The notes: a model not told the origin generated them from the sequence alone. A stretch of DNA of 64,000 nt from Granulimonas faecalis (GCF_022834715.1 NZ_BQKC01000001.1:1276501-1340500); one strand, 5' to 3'. Numbered from the stretch's first letter, positions 25,784 to 33,772 are shown. Translations and numbers: made by a program.

Positions 25784-26731
25784 TCACAGCTTGACCGCGA
25801 CGCGCATCTTGGCGCTCCGTGCCCGGGGGTTCGCCTGTACCTCCCCGTCGGCGGCCGTTATGGGCCGACGGGTCTCGACTCGGAGTACCGGCACGTTCCC
25901 GCACACGCAGACCGGGAGGTCGGGTGGGCAGGTGCAGCCCTGCGAGGCCTCGGTGAACACATGCTTCACCAGCCGGTCCTCTAGGGAGTGGTAGCTGATG
26001 ACGCAGATGCGCCCGCCGGGGTTGGCCCAGCGGATGGCAGCCTCGAGGCCGCTCCGCAGCACCTCGAGCTCGCGGTTGACCTCGATGCGCAGGGCCTGGA
26101 AGGCCTTGCGCGCCGGGTGCTTGCCACGGCGGTCCCTGGCCGGGTAGGCCGAGGACACGGCGTCGGCGAGCTCCAAGGTCGTCTCGATGGGCGCCTTGGC
26201 CCGCCGGCGGGCCACCTCCTTGGCGATGGCGGCCGCGTGGCGCTCGTCTCCGTAGACGCGTAGGATCCGGGCGAGGTCGGCTTCGGAGTAGGTGTTGATG
26301 ACCTCTGCTGCGGTTGTGGGGTTGTTCCCCGGGTCCATGCGCATGTCGAGCGGGGCGTCCTCGTGGAACGAGAAGCCGCGTTCGGCGCGGTCGAGCTGCG
26401 GGCTCGAGACCCCGATGTCGAACAGGAAGCAGTCCACCCCGGGGACCTCGGCCTCGAGCAGGAGCTCGTCGAGCTGGCCGAAGTTTCCCTTGAGGAACAG
26501 GTGGTCCGCCCCGGGCGCCTCACGCTCCATGCGCCCGGAAGCCGCGGCGAGGGCCGCGTCGTCCTGGTCGATCCCCAGGGAGAGGCCGTCGGGGGCAACC
26601 TTGGCGGCGAGGGCCACGGTGTGGCCTGCCCCGCCGAGGGTGCAGTCGCAGACGGTCTCGCCCGGTTTGGGGTCGAGGTGCTCGACGACCTCGTCGAGCA
26701 GTACGGGTACGTGCCGGTATTCTTCTGTCAA
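25784..26731 (-). CDS. rsmH: 16S rRNA (cytosine1402-N4)-methyltransferase
   Basis: RsmH methylates C1402 in the ribosomal decoding centre using S-adenosylmethionine. The 315-residue product starts MTEEYRHVPVLLDEVVEHL and has the SAM loop DCTLGGAGHT, FDIGVSSPQLDRAERGFSF, DMRMD and the C-terminal ISYHSLEDRLVKHVF. I chose the TTG at 26731 because AGGTGG lies 6-7 nt upstream and it sits 8 nt past the mraZ stop. A longer frame would run back into mraZ. It is the second gene of the division cluster. Confidence 0.95.
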   Translation of the reverse strand: MTEEYRHVPVLLDEVVEHLDPKPGETVCDCTLGGAGHTVALAAKVAPDGLSLGIDQDDAALAAASGRMEREAPGADHLFLKGNFGQLDELLLEAEVPGVDCFLFDIGVSSPQLDRAERGFSFHEDAPLDMRMDPGNNPTTAAEVINTYSEADLARILRVYGDERHAAAIAKEVARRRAKAPIETTLELADAVSSAYPARDRRGKHPARKAFQALRIEVNRELEVLRSGLEAAIRWANPGGRICVISYHSLEDRLVKHVFTEASQGCTCPPDLPVCVCGNVPVLRVETRRPITAADGEVQANPRARSAKMRVAVKL

Positions 26732-26739
26732 TGGTCCAC

Positions 26740-27174
26740 CTACATCCCGCCGAACATGAGCGCCTCGAGGTCGTCGTCGAAGGCCTCCTGGGCCCTCTCC
26801 CACTCCTCGACGTTCCAGAGCTCGAAGTGGTCGTCGTTGCCCACGACCATGACCTCGCCAGCGAGGCCGAGCTTGGCCCGCACGTCCTCAGGTACCTTGC
26901 CGAGCGCGATGCGCCCCGCGGAGTCGATGTCCACCGTCACCGTCCTGGAGTTCAGGAGCTGGCGGAGACGGACGTCGTCCCTGGACCGTTGGTTGAAGCC
27001 GTCTGGGAAGAACCCGTCGACCCACGCCCGGTGCCCGTCGGGGGTGAACCCGTACAGTGCGTCGTTGAGGGGGACGAGGCAGACCTTCTCGGCGAACTCC
27101 CGACGCATGTCGGCGGGAAGCGTGAGGCGCACCTTGGAGTCAAGGCTATGCTTCCTGCTGCCCGTCAGATACAT
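26740..27174 (-). CDS. mraZ: MraZ transcription regulator of the division cluster
   Basis: MraZ is a ring-forming DNA-binding protein that controls its own division operon through TGGG-type direct repeats. The 144-residue product has two AbrB-like MraZ halves. The first runs from TGSRKHSLDSKVRLTLPADMR, the second from SRTVTVDIDSAGRIALGKVPEDV, and each carries the DSKGR-type motif (here DSKVR and DSAGR). The ATG at 27174 lies about 50 nt downstream of a good promoter that overlaps TGGG boxes, as expected for autoregulation. Confidence 0.95.
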   Translation of the reverse strand: MYLTGSRKHSLDSKVRLTLPADMRREFAEKVCLVPLNDALYGFTPDGHRAWVDGFFPDGFNQRSRDDVRLRQLLNSRTVTVDIDSAGRIALGKVPEDVRAKLGLAGEVMVVGNDDHFELWNVEEWERAQEAFDDDLEALMFGGM

Positions 27175-27231
27175 CTGGAGTCCCCCGCGAAACCGAGTCT
27201 GCCCCGGCTCCCTCGCCGTTGCATGGCACTG

Positions 27232-27296
27232 ATTCTAGGGTGGCGCCCACCTTTTAGCAACACTTCGACCCACTTTGTCCCCCCAGAACCCACCCA
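27232..27296 (-). promoter_or_regulatory. mraZ promoter with overlapping TGGG operator boxes
   Basis: On the minus strand TTGCTA (27260-27255) and TAGAAT (27237-27232) are separated by exactly 17 nt. TGGG boxes occur on the same strand at 27245-27249 (in the spacer), 27268-27272, 27281-27285 and 27288-27296 (two overlapping copies), just upstream of the -35. MraZ proteins bind TGGGN direct repeats in front of their own gene, so this is the likely autoregulatory site. The box spacing is irregular. Confidence 0.65.
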
Positions 27297-27464
27297 CAAC
27301 ATCTGGCCCCGAACCGTGACTTTGATATACCTCATGTTGATTCAGAACGGCTGTTCGAGCAGGTCAGGCCCCTTGGTGGCCTTCAGTCGAAAACCTGTTC
27401 GGTAGGGCGCAAAAACCTAGCTAAGAAATACGGGGACGTTCTTTTTTTATTTCATATATGAATT

Positions 27465-27493
27465 ATTATCAGAGATAGGTTTATGGGTTGCAA
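27465..27493 (-). promoter_or_regulatory. candidate upstream promoter for the mraZ operon
   Basis: On the minus strand TTGCAA (27493-27488) and GATAAT (27470-27465) are 17 nt apart, with four and five of six consensus matches, within the most AT-rich part of the region. Transcription from here would give mraZ a leader of about 280 nt. Confidence 0.5.
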
Positions 27494-27787
27494 TTCTCAT
27501 AGTATCCCTGCGGAAGTTTTTTGTTTCCCATTGGTTACATAAGCTGAACTGTTGCTGATGACCGTGGGACGGCGGTTCTCCACCTCCCGGAGTTTGCGGG
27601 AGGGCGCCCCTCACTTGCTGGTGTTATCAGAATCGGCATCTATGCGATTGCGAATCGAGTCGCGGGGAGCGGTCCTTGGGCTAAACGGCCCATCCCCCTG
27701 AAAAAGCGTTGCCTCTTTGTGACGCGCCTCCACATTTGACCCCGGAGGGTGTCCAGTGGGAGCCGATGTGGCCCCATGGTGGAGCGA

Positions 27788-27816
27788 GGTGGGACAGGCG
27801 GTGGGAGAAGGTGGGA
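27788..27816 (+). promoter_or_regulatory. GGTGGGA triple direct repeat
   Basis: GGTGGGA starts at 27788, 27800 and 27810, giving TGGGA-N7-TGGGA-N5-TGGGA. Another TGGGA occurs near 27757. This resembles the TGGGA-N5-TGGGA-N5-TGGGA site described for actinobacterial MraZ, but it is on the strand opposite to mraZ and 610 nt from it. Confidence 0.4.
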
Positions 27817-27842
27817 CGGCAACGGGAGCCTTCGCCACGCGG

Positions 27843-27947
27843 GTCCGGGGTCTTGCATCACGAGAACTCCGGCCCGGCCCGCGGCGCGCATCTGACGATG
27901 CGCGCCGCGGGCCGGGAGGTCGTCCCCTTTGATGCAAGACCCCGGAC
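27843..27947. repeat. 105-nt nested inverted repeat (double hairpin)
   Basis: Outer arms 27843-27860 and 27930-27947 are an 18-bp perfect inverted repeat (GTCCGGGGTCTTGCATCA). Inner arms 27873-27891 and 27898-27916 are a 19-bp perfect inverted repeat of almost pure G/C with a 6-nt loop. Asymmetric 12- and 13-nt internal loops separate them. Neither strand has a T-tract after it. It lies about 100 nt downstream of xerD. It could be a structured RNA, a terminator of unusual form, or a small non-autonomous mobile element. Confidence 0.75.
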
Positions 27948-28050
27948 GGCTGGGCCCCGACAACCGGGGATGGCTTAGGGGCGCATATCGGGGGCTGGGT
28001 GACAGATGGGCCAGGCACCGCCGTCAGGGCAGACCGGGGCGATGCCGGCG

Positions 28051-28974
28051 TCAGCGCTCGTGAGCCCGGGGGTGCGCCCCCAGGTAGACGCCGCGCAGGT
28101 GGGTCTGGTCCAGGTGGGTGTAGAGCTGGGTGGTGGCCACGTCGGCGTGACCCAGGATCTCCTGCACTGCCCGGAGGTCGGCGCCCCCCTGGAGCATGTG
28201 GGTGGCGAAGCTGTGGCGCAGGGTGTGGGGGTGCAGCCCCTCGATACCCGCATAGCGCCCCCAGCGCTCGCAGAGCCCGTGGACGGCCTGACGCGTGAGG
28301 CGGCCTCCCCGCCGGTTGAGGAAGACCGCCCCCTGAGAGGCGGCCTTGCGCCCGGCGGCGGACGCCGTGGAGGCCAACAGGGGCCGTGATCGGTCGAGGT
28401 AGACCGCGAGGGTGTCGGCGGCGGTGCCCACCAGCGGGACGAGGCGCTCCTTCGACCCCTTGCCCACGACGCGCACGAGCCCGTCGGCGAGGGAGACGCG
28501 CAGGAGGTCCAGGCCGCAGAGCTCGGAGACACGCAGGCCGCAGCCGTAGAGCACCTCGAGGATGGCGCGGTCGCGCAGGCCGGCGGCGTCGTCGGGGAAC
28601 GGCTGGTCCAGGAGGGAGAAGACCTGCTCCACCGAGAGCACGTCGGGCAGGTGCTCGCCCTGCTTGGGGGCACGCACCTCGGCCGCCGGGTAGGCCTCCT
28701 CCACGCGGTCGGCCACGAGGAAGCGGTGGAACGACCTCACGGCCGAGGTGGCGCGCTTGACCGACGACTCGGCCCTCCCCTGCTCAAAGAGCCGCGAGAC
28801 GTGCCCCTCCACGTCGGCGCGGGTGACGCCGGAGGTGTCGGTCACGCCGTGCTCGGCGAGGTCGTCGACGTAGCGCCGGAGGTCGCGCCCGTAGGCGGCC
28901 ACCGTGTTGGACGAGGCGCCCCTCTCGGCCACGAGGTAGTCGAGAAAGGCGCCCACGGCGACGTCCATGTCCAC
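28051..28974 (-). CDS. xerD: tyrosine site-specific recombinase XerD
   Basis: XerD with XerC resolves chromosome dimers at dif during division. The 307-residue product has the SAM-like N-terminal core-binding domain (1-105) and the catalytic domain with Arg148 (GLRVSEL), Lys172 (GKGSKER), His250-x-x-Arg253 (HTLRHSFATH), His276 (LGH) and Tyr285 (TQLYTH). All six catalytic residues are present. The start is GTG at 28974 or ATG at 28968, 3-9 nt past the pyrG stop, so it is probably co-transcribed with pyrG. XerD rather than XerC is inferred from the LSVEQVFSLLD and GRTPLYTH-like end; a phage integrase is unlikely given the context. Confidence 0.9.
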   Translation of the reverse strand: MDMDVAVGAFLDYLVAERGASSNTVAAYGRDLRRYVDDLAEHGVTDTSGVTRADVEGHVSRLFEQGRAESSVKRATSAVRSFHRFLVADRVEEAYPAAEVRAPKQGEHLPDVLSVEQVFSLLDQPFPDDAAGLRDRAILEVLYGCGLRVSELCGLDLLRVSLADGLVRVVGKGSKERLVPLVGTAADTLAVYLDRSRPLLASTASAAGRKAASQGAVFLNRRGGRLTRQAVHGLCERWGRYAGIEGLHPHTLRHSFATHMLQGGADLRAVQEILGHADVATTQLYTHLDQTHLRGVYLGAHPRAHER

Positions 28975-28977
28975 AGG

Positions 28978-30639
28978 TCAGTACCCGAGGTCCGCCGGGG
29001 GCTCCACCCCGTGGCGGTCGCAGCCGTCGTGGTAGGCCACCGCGGCGCGCACGAACTCGCGGAACAGCGGCTGCGGGTGTGTGGGGCGGCTCTTGAACTC
29101 GGGGTGGAACTGCGCGGCCACGAACCACGGGTGCACGTCCTCGGGGAGCTCCACCATCTCGACGAGACGCTCGTCGGGCGAGACGCCGGAGATGGTGAGG
29201 CCGGCCTGGCGGAGCTCGTCGCGGTAGGCGTTGTTCACCTCGTAGCGGTGGCGGTGGCGCTCGTAGACGAGGTCCTCGCCGTAGGCCTCGTGGGCCAGGG
29301 TGCCGGGGGCCACCTTGCAGGGGTAGGCGCCCAGGCGCATGGTGCCGCCCATGTCGGTGACGTCCTCCTGGTCGGGCATGAGGTCGATGACCGGGTACTC
29401 GCAGTCGGGCACGAACTCGGTGGAGCTGGCGTCGGGCATGGCGGCGACATGGCGGGCGAACTCGCAGACGGCCACCTGCATGCCGAGACAGATTCCGAGG
29501 AAGGGCACCTCGCGGGTGCGGGCGCGCTCGGCGGCCAGGATCTTGCCCTCGAGGCCGCGCACACCGAAGCCGCCGGGCACGAGGATGCCGTCGGCGGACC
29601 CCAGGACCTCCTCGACGTCGTCGGCCGTGAGGTTCTCGCCGTCAACCAGCTGGACCTCCACGTGGCGGCCGAAGTAGACGCCGGAGTGGTGCAGGGCCTC
29701 GATGATGGAGAGGTAGGCGTCGGGCAGCTGGGTGTACTTGCCCACGACGGCGACGCGCACGGTGTCGGACTGGGCGTCGGCCGCGTGCATGGCGCGGGTG
29801 AATGCCGTCCAGTCCCCGATCTTGAGCTCGCGGGGCTCGAGGCCCAGGCGCTCGCAGACCTCCACGTCGAACCCCTGCTCGGCGAGGTGCATGGGGACGT
29901 CGTAGATGGACGGGCAGTCGGAGTTCTCGAAGACATGGTCGGCCGGGACGTCGCAGAAGTTGGCGATCTTGGCGCGGATGGCCTCGTCGACCTCGTGGTC
30001 GCTGCGGCAGACGATGAAGTCGGGCTGGATGCCCAGGGAGCGGAGCTCCTTGACCGAGTGCTGGGTGGGTTTGGTCTTCACCTCGTGGGCGGCGCTGATG
30101 TAGGGCACGAGGCTCACGTGGATGAAGCAGACGTCGGCCGGGCCCTTCTCGTTGCGGAACTGGCGCATGGCCTCCACGAAGGGCTGGCCCTCGATGTCGC
30201 CGATGGTGCCTCCAAGCTCGGTGATCACGACGTCGGCGTCGGTGTGCTCCTCGATCATGCGGAACTTGTCGCGGATGGCGTTGGTTACATGGGGCACCAC
30301 CTGCACCGTGCCGCCGAGGAAGTCGCCCGCGCGCTCGCGGGCGATGAGCGACTGGTAGATGAGGCCGGTGGTGAAGTTGGAGGTGCGGGTGAGGTTCTCG
30401 TCGATGAAGCGCTCGTAGTGGCCGAGGTCGAGGTCGGTCTCCTTGCCGTCCTGGGTGACGAAGACCTCGCCGTGCTGGAACGGGCTCATGGTGCCGGGGT
30501 CGACATTCAGGTACGGGTCGGCCTTCTGCATCATGACCTTGTAGCCGCGGGACTTCAGCAGTCGTCCGAGGGAGGCGGCGGTGATGCCCTTGCCCAATGA
30601 GGAGACGACGCCGCCGGTGACGAAGACGTGCTTGGTCAT
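28978..30639 (-). CDS. pyrG: CTP synthase
   Basis: PyrG converts UTP to CTP with ATP and glutamine. The 553-residue product has the synthetase domain, [25 protein letters not shown] at the start and [24 protein letters not shown] (the usual leucine in QKLDPY is alanine). The class-I glutaminase domain follows, with the nucleophile in FLGICLGMQ and the HPE motif in [12 protein letters not shown]. The ATG at 30639 follows AGGTAGAACC. It is divergent from the DUF1846 gene, with a 177-nt shared upstream region. Confidence 0.98.
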   Translation of the reverse strand: MTKHVFVTGGVVSSLGKGITAASLGRLLKSRGYKVMMQKADPYLNVDPGTMSPFQHGEVFVTQDGKETDLDLGHYERFIDENLTRTSNFTTGLIYQSLIARERAGDFLGGTVQVVPHVTNAIRDKFRMIEEHTDADVVITELGGTIGDIEGQPFVEAMRQFRNEKGPADVCFIHVSLVPYISAAHEVKTKPTQHSVKELRSLGIQPDFIVCRSDHEVDEAIRAKIANFCDVPADHVFENSDCPSIYDVPMHLAEQGFDVEVCERLGLEPRELKIGDWTAFTRAMHAADAQSDTVRVAVVGKYTQLPDAYLSIIEALHHSGVYFGRHVEVQLVDGENLTADDVEEVLGSADGILVPGGFGVRGLEGKILAAERARTREVPFLGICLGMQVAVCEFARHVAAMPDASSTEFVPDCEYPVIDLMPDQEDVTDMGGTMRLGAYPCKVAPGTLAHEAYGEDLVYERHRHRYEVNNAYRDELRQAGLTISGVSPDERLVEMVELPEDVHPWFVAAQFHPEFKSRPTHPQPLFREFVRAAVAYHDGCDRHGVEPPADLGY

Positions 30640-30816
30640 ATGGTTCTACCTGCACTTTCACTGAAAATGAACGGGTCCCTACGGAACCTCATTCTAATAC
30701 GGGCGCCCCGGTCCCCCGAAGGGCGTCCCCGAGTTCATGGGATGGTAATGAGCCCAGCGCACAAGCCGGTCCTGGCCCATAATCGCACCTGTGCAAACAC
30801 GAGAGAAGGGGGCCCC

Positions 30817-32298
30817 ATGGAGACGGGCTTTGACAACGACGCCTACGTGAGGCTCCAGGCGGAGCGGATCCGCGATCGCATCGGGCAGTTCGGCGGCAGG
30901 CTGTACCTGGAGTTCGGCGGCAAGCTCATCGACGACTACCACGCCTCGCGCGTGCTGCCCGGCTTCGAGCCCGACGCCAAGCTCCAGATGCTCACGACGC
31001 TCCGCGACCAGCTCGAGGTGGTCATCGCCATCAACGCCCAGGACATCGAGAAGTCCAAGGTGCGCGGCGACCTCGGCATCACCTACGACGAGGACGCCCT
31101 GCGCCTGGCCGACTTCTTCCGCTCCCAGCAGGTCCCCGTGGCCGGCGTCGTCCTCACGCGCTATGCCGGGCAACCCGCCGCCGACGCCTTCCGCCGGCGC
31201 CTGGCCACCCTCGGCATCCCCTGCGCCCTGCACCTCACCATCGAGGGCTACCCCCACGACATCGACCGCATCGTCTCCGACGAGGGCTTCGGCAAGAACG
31301 AGTACCTGCCGTGCTCCAAGCCCCTCGTGGTGGTCACGGCCCCGGGTCCCGGCTCCGGCAAGCTCGCCACGTGCCTCTCCCAGCTCTACCACGAGCACCG
31401 CCGGGGCGTCTCGGCCGGCTACGCCAAGTACGAGACGTTCCCCGTGTGGGACCTGCCCCTCACCCACCCGGTGAACGTGGCCTACGAGGCGGCCACGGCC
31501 GACCTCGGCGACTCCAACATCATCGACCCGTTCCACCTGGAGGCCTACGGGAAGACCTGCACCAACTACAACCGCGACGTCGAGGTGTTCCCCGTGGTCC
31601 GCGCCCTCATGGAGCGTATCGCCGGCGAGAGCCCCTACATGAGCCCCACCGACATGGGCGTCAACATGGTGGGCTCGGCCATCACCGACGACGGGGCGTG
31701 CCGCGAGGCCTCGTGCCGCGAGATCGTGCGCCGCTACTTCCAAGCCGCCTGCCACGTCAAGCGCACCGGCGACGGCCAGGACGCCCAGGCCCGCCTGGAG
31801 CTCCTCATGAAGCAGGCCGGCGTGGACGCCGACCTGCTGCCGGCGAGGAGCGCCGCCCTCCTCAAGGCCGAGACCACCGGGGCGCCCGCGGGGGCCCTCG
31901 AGCTCCCGGACGGAACCGTGGTCACGGGCCGCACCTCCGACCTCCTCGGTGCCGCGAGCTCCACGCTCCTCAACGCCTGCAAGGCCGTGACCGGGGTGGA
32001 CCCCGACACCCCGGTGATCGCCGAGGACGCCCTCGAGCCCATCTGCCGCCTCAAGACCCGCTTCCTCCACGGACACAACCCGCGCCTGCACTCCGACGAG
32101 ACGCTCATCGCCCTCTCGCAGTCGTCGGCCACCGACGAGGTGGCAGCCGCCGTGCTCGAGGGCCTCGCCAGCCTCAAGGGCTGCGACGCGTTCTTCTCGG
32201 TCATCCTCTCGGAGGCCGACGAGAGCGTCTACCGGAAGCTCGGCATCAACGTGTGCTGCGAGCCCCGCTACGAGGGGCTGGGCTACTACCACCGCTAA
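30817..32298 (+). CDS. DUF1846-family protein of unknown role
   Basis: The 493-residue product matches the DUF1846 family by its opening (RLQAERIRDRIGQFGGRLYLEFGGKLIDDYHASRVLPGF), the GPGSGKLATCLSQLYHEHRRG segment resembling a P-loop, and the middle block PYMSPTDMGVNMVGSAI. Family members are cytosolic, roughly 500 residues long and structurally characterised but without an agreed function; a nucleotide-dependent role is often guessed. The ATG at 30817 follows GAGAAGGGGG. It is one of three plus-strand genes and ends at a very long hairpin. Confidence 0.88.
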   Translation: METGFDNDAYVRLQAERIRDRIGQFGGRLYLEFGGKLIDDYHASRVLPGFEPDAKLQMLTTLRDQLEVVIAINAQDIEKSKVRGDLGITYDEDALRLADFFRSQQVPVAGVVLTRYAGQPAADAFRRRLATLGIPCALHLTIEGYPHDIDRIVSDEGFGKNEYLPCSKPLVVVTAPGPGSGKLATCLSQLYHEHRRGVSAGYAKYETFPVWDLPLTHPVNVAYEAATADLGDSNIIDPFHLEAYGKTCTNYNRDVEVFPVVRALMERIAGESPYMSPTDMGVNMVGSAITDDGACREASCREIVRRYFQAACHVKRTGDGQDAQARLELLMKQAGVDADLLPARSAALLKAETTGAPAGALELPDGTVVTGRTSDLLGAASSTLLNACKAVTGVDPDTPVIAEDALEPICRLKTRFLHGHNPRLHSDETLIALSQSSATDEVAAAVLEGLASLKGCDAFFSVILSEADESVYRKLGINVCCEPRYEGLGYYHR

Positions 32299-32333
32299 CG
32301 GCAGGGATCGCCTCGCGGCACGCGGGCGTCCGC

Positions 32334-32394
32334 TGCGCCTGAAAGCGATTGAGGGTACGTGCGAGGCACGTACCCTCAATCGCTTTCAGGCGCA
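32334..32394. terminator. 29-bp perfect hairpin between convergent genes
   Basis: Arms 32334-32362 and 32366-32394 are perfectly complementary over 29 bp with a 3-nt GAG loop. The hairpin lies between the DUF1846 stop (32298, plus) and the stop of the membrane protein gene (32410, minus), so it could end both transcripts. No strong T-tract flanks it. The length is far beyond a normal intrinsic terminator. Confidence 0.75.
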
Positions 32395-32409
32395 TGGGCA
32401 AACGCAAGA

Positions 32410-32919
32410 TCAGGCCAAAGGCTCGGCAATCGGGGCTTTGCGCCCCCATCCCATGGCCGCTAGGATGCCCACCAAGGCGCAGAGGCTCGGGAACGGCGCC
32501 ACCATGGGGGCACGGTACCCCATCCCGAACACCACCGTCGCCCACAGCTCCGCCGAGGCGAGGCCAGTATGGGAGAGGCTCCAGAGGACGAGGGCGCCGT
32601 AGGCGGCCACCATCGCCGCCACCGCGAGCCGCACACCCCGGCGGGCCCCACGGGACAGGGGGACCGAGTCGTCGCCGCGGACGAACCGCGCGACGAAGAA
32701 CCCCTGGACGGCGACCAGCAACGGGGAGACGACCGCCGCCGCGACGACCGCCGGACCGTATGCCAGCGCCAGGTCGCCGAAAGAGGCCGAGGCCACCCCC
32801 TCGGTGCCGAGGATGAAGAAGAACCCACGAAGCGTCGGTTCCGCAAGCGGGAGCGAGAGGAGCCAGGCCCCGGCCACGACGAGGGCTGAGGCGACACGAA
32901 TCCTTGCAGAGCCCACCAT
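32410..32919 (-). CDS. integral membrane protein of unknown function
   Basis: The 169-residue product has four predicted membrane helices (about 8-26, 45-72, 95-117 and 138-158) joined by short loops, with positive residues (RGARRGVR) in the middle cytoplasmic loop. I recognise no family. The ATG at 32919 lies 28 nt beyond the end of the broken secreted-protein gene, and GC content returns to the genome norm at this gene. It may be a native gene at the edge of an acquired island. Function cannot be assigned. Confidence 0.65.
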   Translation of the reverse strand: MVGSARIRVASALVVAGAWLLSLPLAEPTLRGFFFILGTEGVASASFGDLALAYGPAVVAAAVVSPLLVAVQGFFVARFVRGDDSVPLSRGARRGVRLAVAAMVAAYGALVLWSLSHTGLASAELWATVVFGMGYRAPMVAPFPSLCALVGILAAMGWGRKAPIAEPLA

Positions 32920-32947
32920 GGCGCGACCTTCTCTCTACGAAGCCACT

Positions 32948-33355
32948 TTACCTAACCGAATAAATACACTTCCAAGTTGTTACCCAACCGATTGCACCAT
33001 TTCCATTTATTTTGAAAGTACTTGATCCATCAAGTTTAGAGGATTTAAACTCCGGCTCGCCGACCCTCTCGACACCAACAAAATTATAAGTGTTCCTAAA
33101 TGAAATCACCTTGTATGTGTCACCAAACCTATAACGGTTATATGGGACTCATCCTATAATCCCGTCAAATGTACAATATGTATCAACAACCTCTTCAGCT
33201 GCTGACCGGCCTTGGATGATAGAGGTGGAACCTGATGCTCCCCCAGCCCCAGTCTGAGCAAGAGCAGATTCGCCTAGGACAAAAAGGGAAGTACACGGAA
33301 CCAAAGCAACAACTAAACCGAAATGTCCATTCTTGACGACAGAATCACTCACCAT
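32948..33355 (-). pseudogene. small secreted-protein gene interrupted by an in-frame TGA
   Basis: The frame opens at ATG 33355 (or TTG 33364) with a signal peptide (NGHFGLVVALVPCTSLFVLGESALA, cut before Gln). It continues to ...AAEEVVDTYCTFDGIIG and meets TGA at 33151-33149. The same frame then stays open for 66 more codons, reading VPYNRYRFGDTYKVISFRNT... to ...WVTTWKCIYSVR, and ends with TAA at 32950-32948. The downstream part has normal protein composition in AT-rich DNA. Restored length would be about 135 residues, close to the 129-residue neighbour with which it shares the (V/L)-x-DTY pattern. It may be a decayed paralogue or may use read-through. Its start overlaps the neighbour's stop region. 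Confidence 0.6.
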
Positions 33356-33357
33356 AA

Positions 33358-33747
33358 TCACCAAACCCTATATTGGCACTTCAAGTCGTAGCAGTCGCCT
33401 CCATGAGAGGGGTCAACTGGGCAAGGGTAACCACTCATGGAACCGATAATCAAATCTTTGTTAAGTCTCGTGTAGCTATGGCCGAAATATAACCTCTTGT
33501 AAGTTTGATTAAACTCTCTGCGATTATGAGCAGGGTTTACGTAGCAATAGAAGGACATATACGTATCCAGAACCCCGTCCAAGAGAACAGAACGACTTTC
33601 TGGTGAAACTGAACTCGTAGCCTCTGCTGCAATACCCCTATTCAGATCATCTGGTAGGCTCGGCACCGCATTCGCATACGTGGGCAAACTAGACAATAGA
33701 AGCAAAAGGAGGAGACTAGGTATTATTTTATTTCTTTGTTTGAACAT
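33358..33747 (-). CDS. small secreted protein of unknown function
   Basis: The 129-residue product has a textbook signal peptide: basic MFKQRNK, a hydrophobic run of leucines (10-18) and an ANA-V cleavage site near residue 27. The mature part is about 100 residues with four cysteines (FYCYV, YPCPV, GDCYD, LKCQY), many Tyr/Arg/Asn and no membrane anchor, so it is probably released or wall-associated and disulphide-bonded. I recognise no family. The gene is AT-rich, unlike its surroundings, with AAA/ATA/TTA codons rare elsewhere in the window, so acquisition by transfer is likely. Its ribosome-binding site lies in a hairpin. A bacteriocin, toxin or surface-factor role is only a guess. Confidence 0.7.
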   Translation of the reverse strand: MFKQRNKIIPSLLLLLLLSSLPTYANAVPSLPDDLNRGIAAEATSSVSPESRSVLLDGVLDTYMSFYCYVNPAHNRREFNQTYKRLYFGHSYTRLNKDLIIGSMSGYPCPVDPSHGGDCYDLKCQYRVW

Positions 33748-33750
33748 ACT

Positions 33751-33772
33751 ACCTCCAGCTTCTGCTGGAGGT
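33751..33772 (-). promoter_or_regulatory. hairpin that hides the ribosome-binding site of the secreted-protein gene
   Basis: ACCTCCAGC (33772-33764 in transcript order) pairs perfectly with GCTGGAGGT (33759-33751) around a 4-nt AGAA loop. The GGAGGT in the second arm is the ribosome-binding site, 3 nt before the ATG at 33747. Closed, this 9-bp stem should block translation. Confidence 0.7.

Larger units (their letters stand above)
27297..27842. other. intergenic region upstream of mraZ, partly AT-rich
   Basis: This stretch holds no convincing gene. The frames that stay open at 27611-28018 have Arg/Pro-rich shadow composition. The section 27410-27560 is markedly AT-rich and contains a second promoter (27465-27493). 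The section 27750-27840 is GC-rich and carries a TGGGA array. The rest shows nothing I can interpret. Confidence 0.5.

Noticed and set aside
27611-28018. Open frames in the mraZ-xerD intergenic region
   Set aside because: They run through the perfect hairpin arms, are Arg/Pro-rich and lack ribosome-binding sites.
28051-28974. XerD-like recombinase as a phage or island integrase
   Set aside because: It is adjacent and likely co-transcribed with pyrG, has the full Xer residue set and length, and has no attachment-site repeats or phage genes nearby.
30694-32379. Minus-strand frame opposite the DUF1846 gene
   Set aside because: Low-complexity translation, and the plus-strand gene has a ribosome-binding site and family motifs. 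The terminator position also fits the plus-strand gene.
33149-33151. TGA read as selenocysteine
   Set aside because: No convincing bacterial SECIS hairpin with a typical apical loop follows directly, the residue context is not redox-like, and no selenocysteine genes are seen. A nonsense mutation is simpler.
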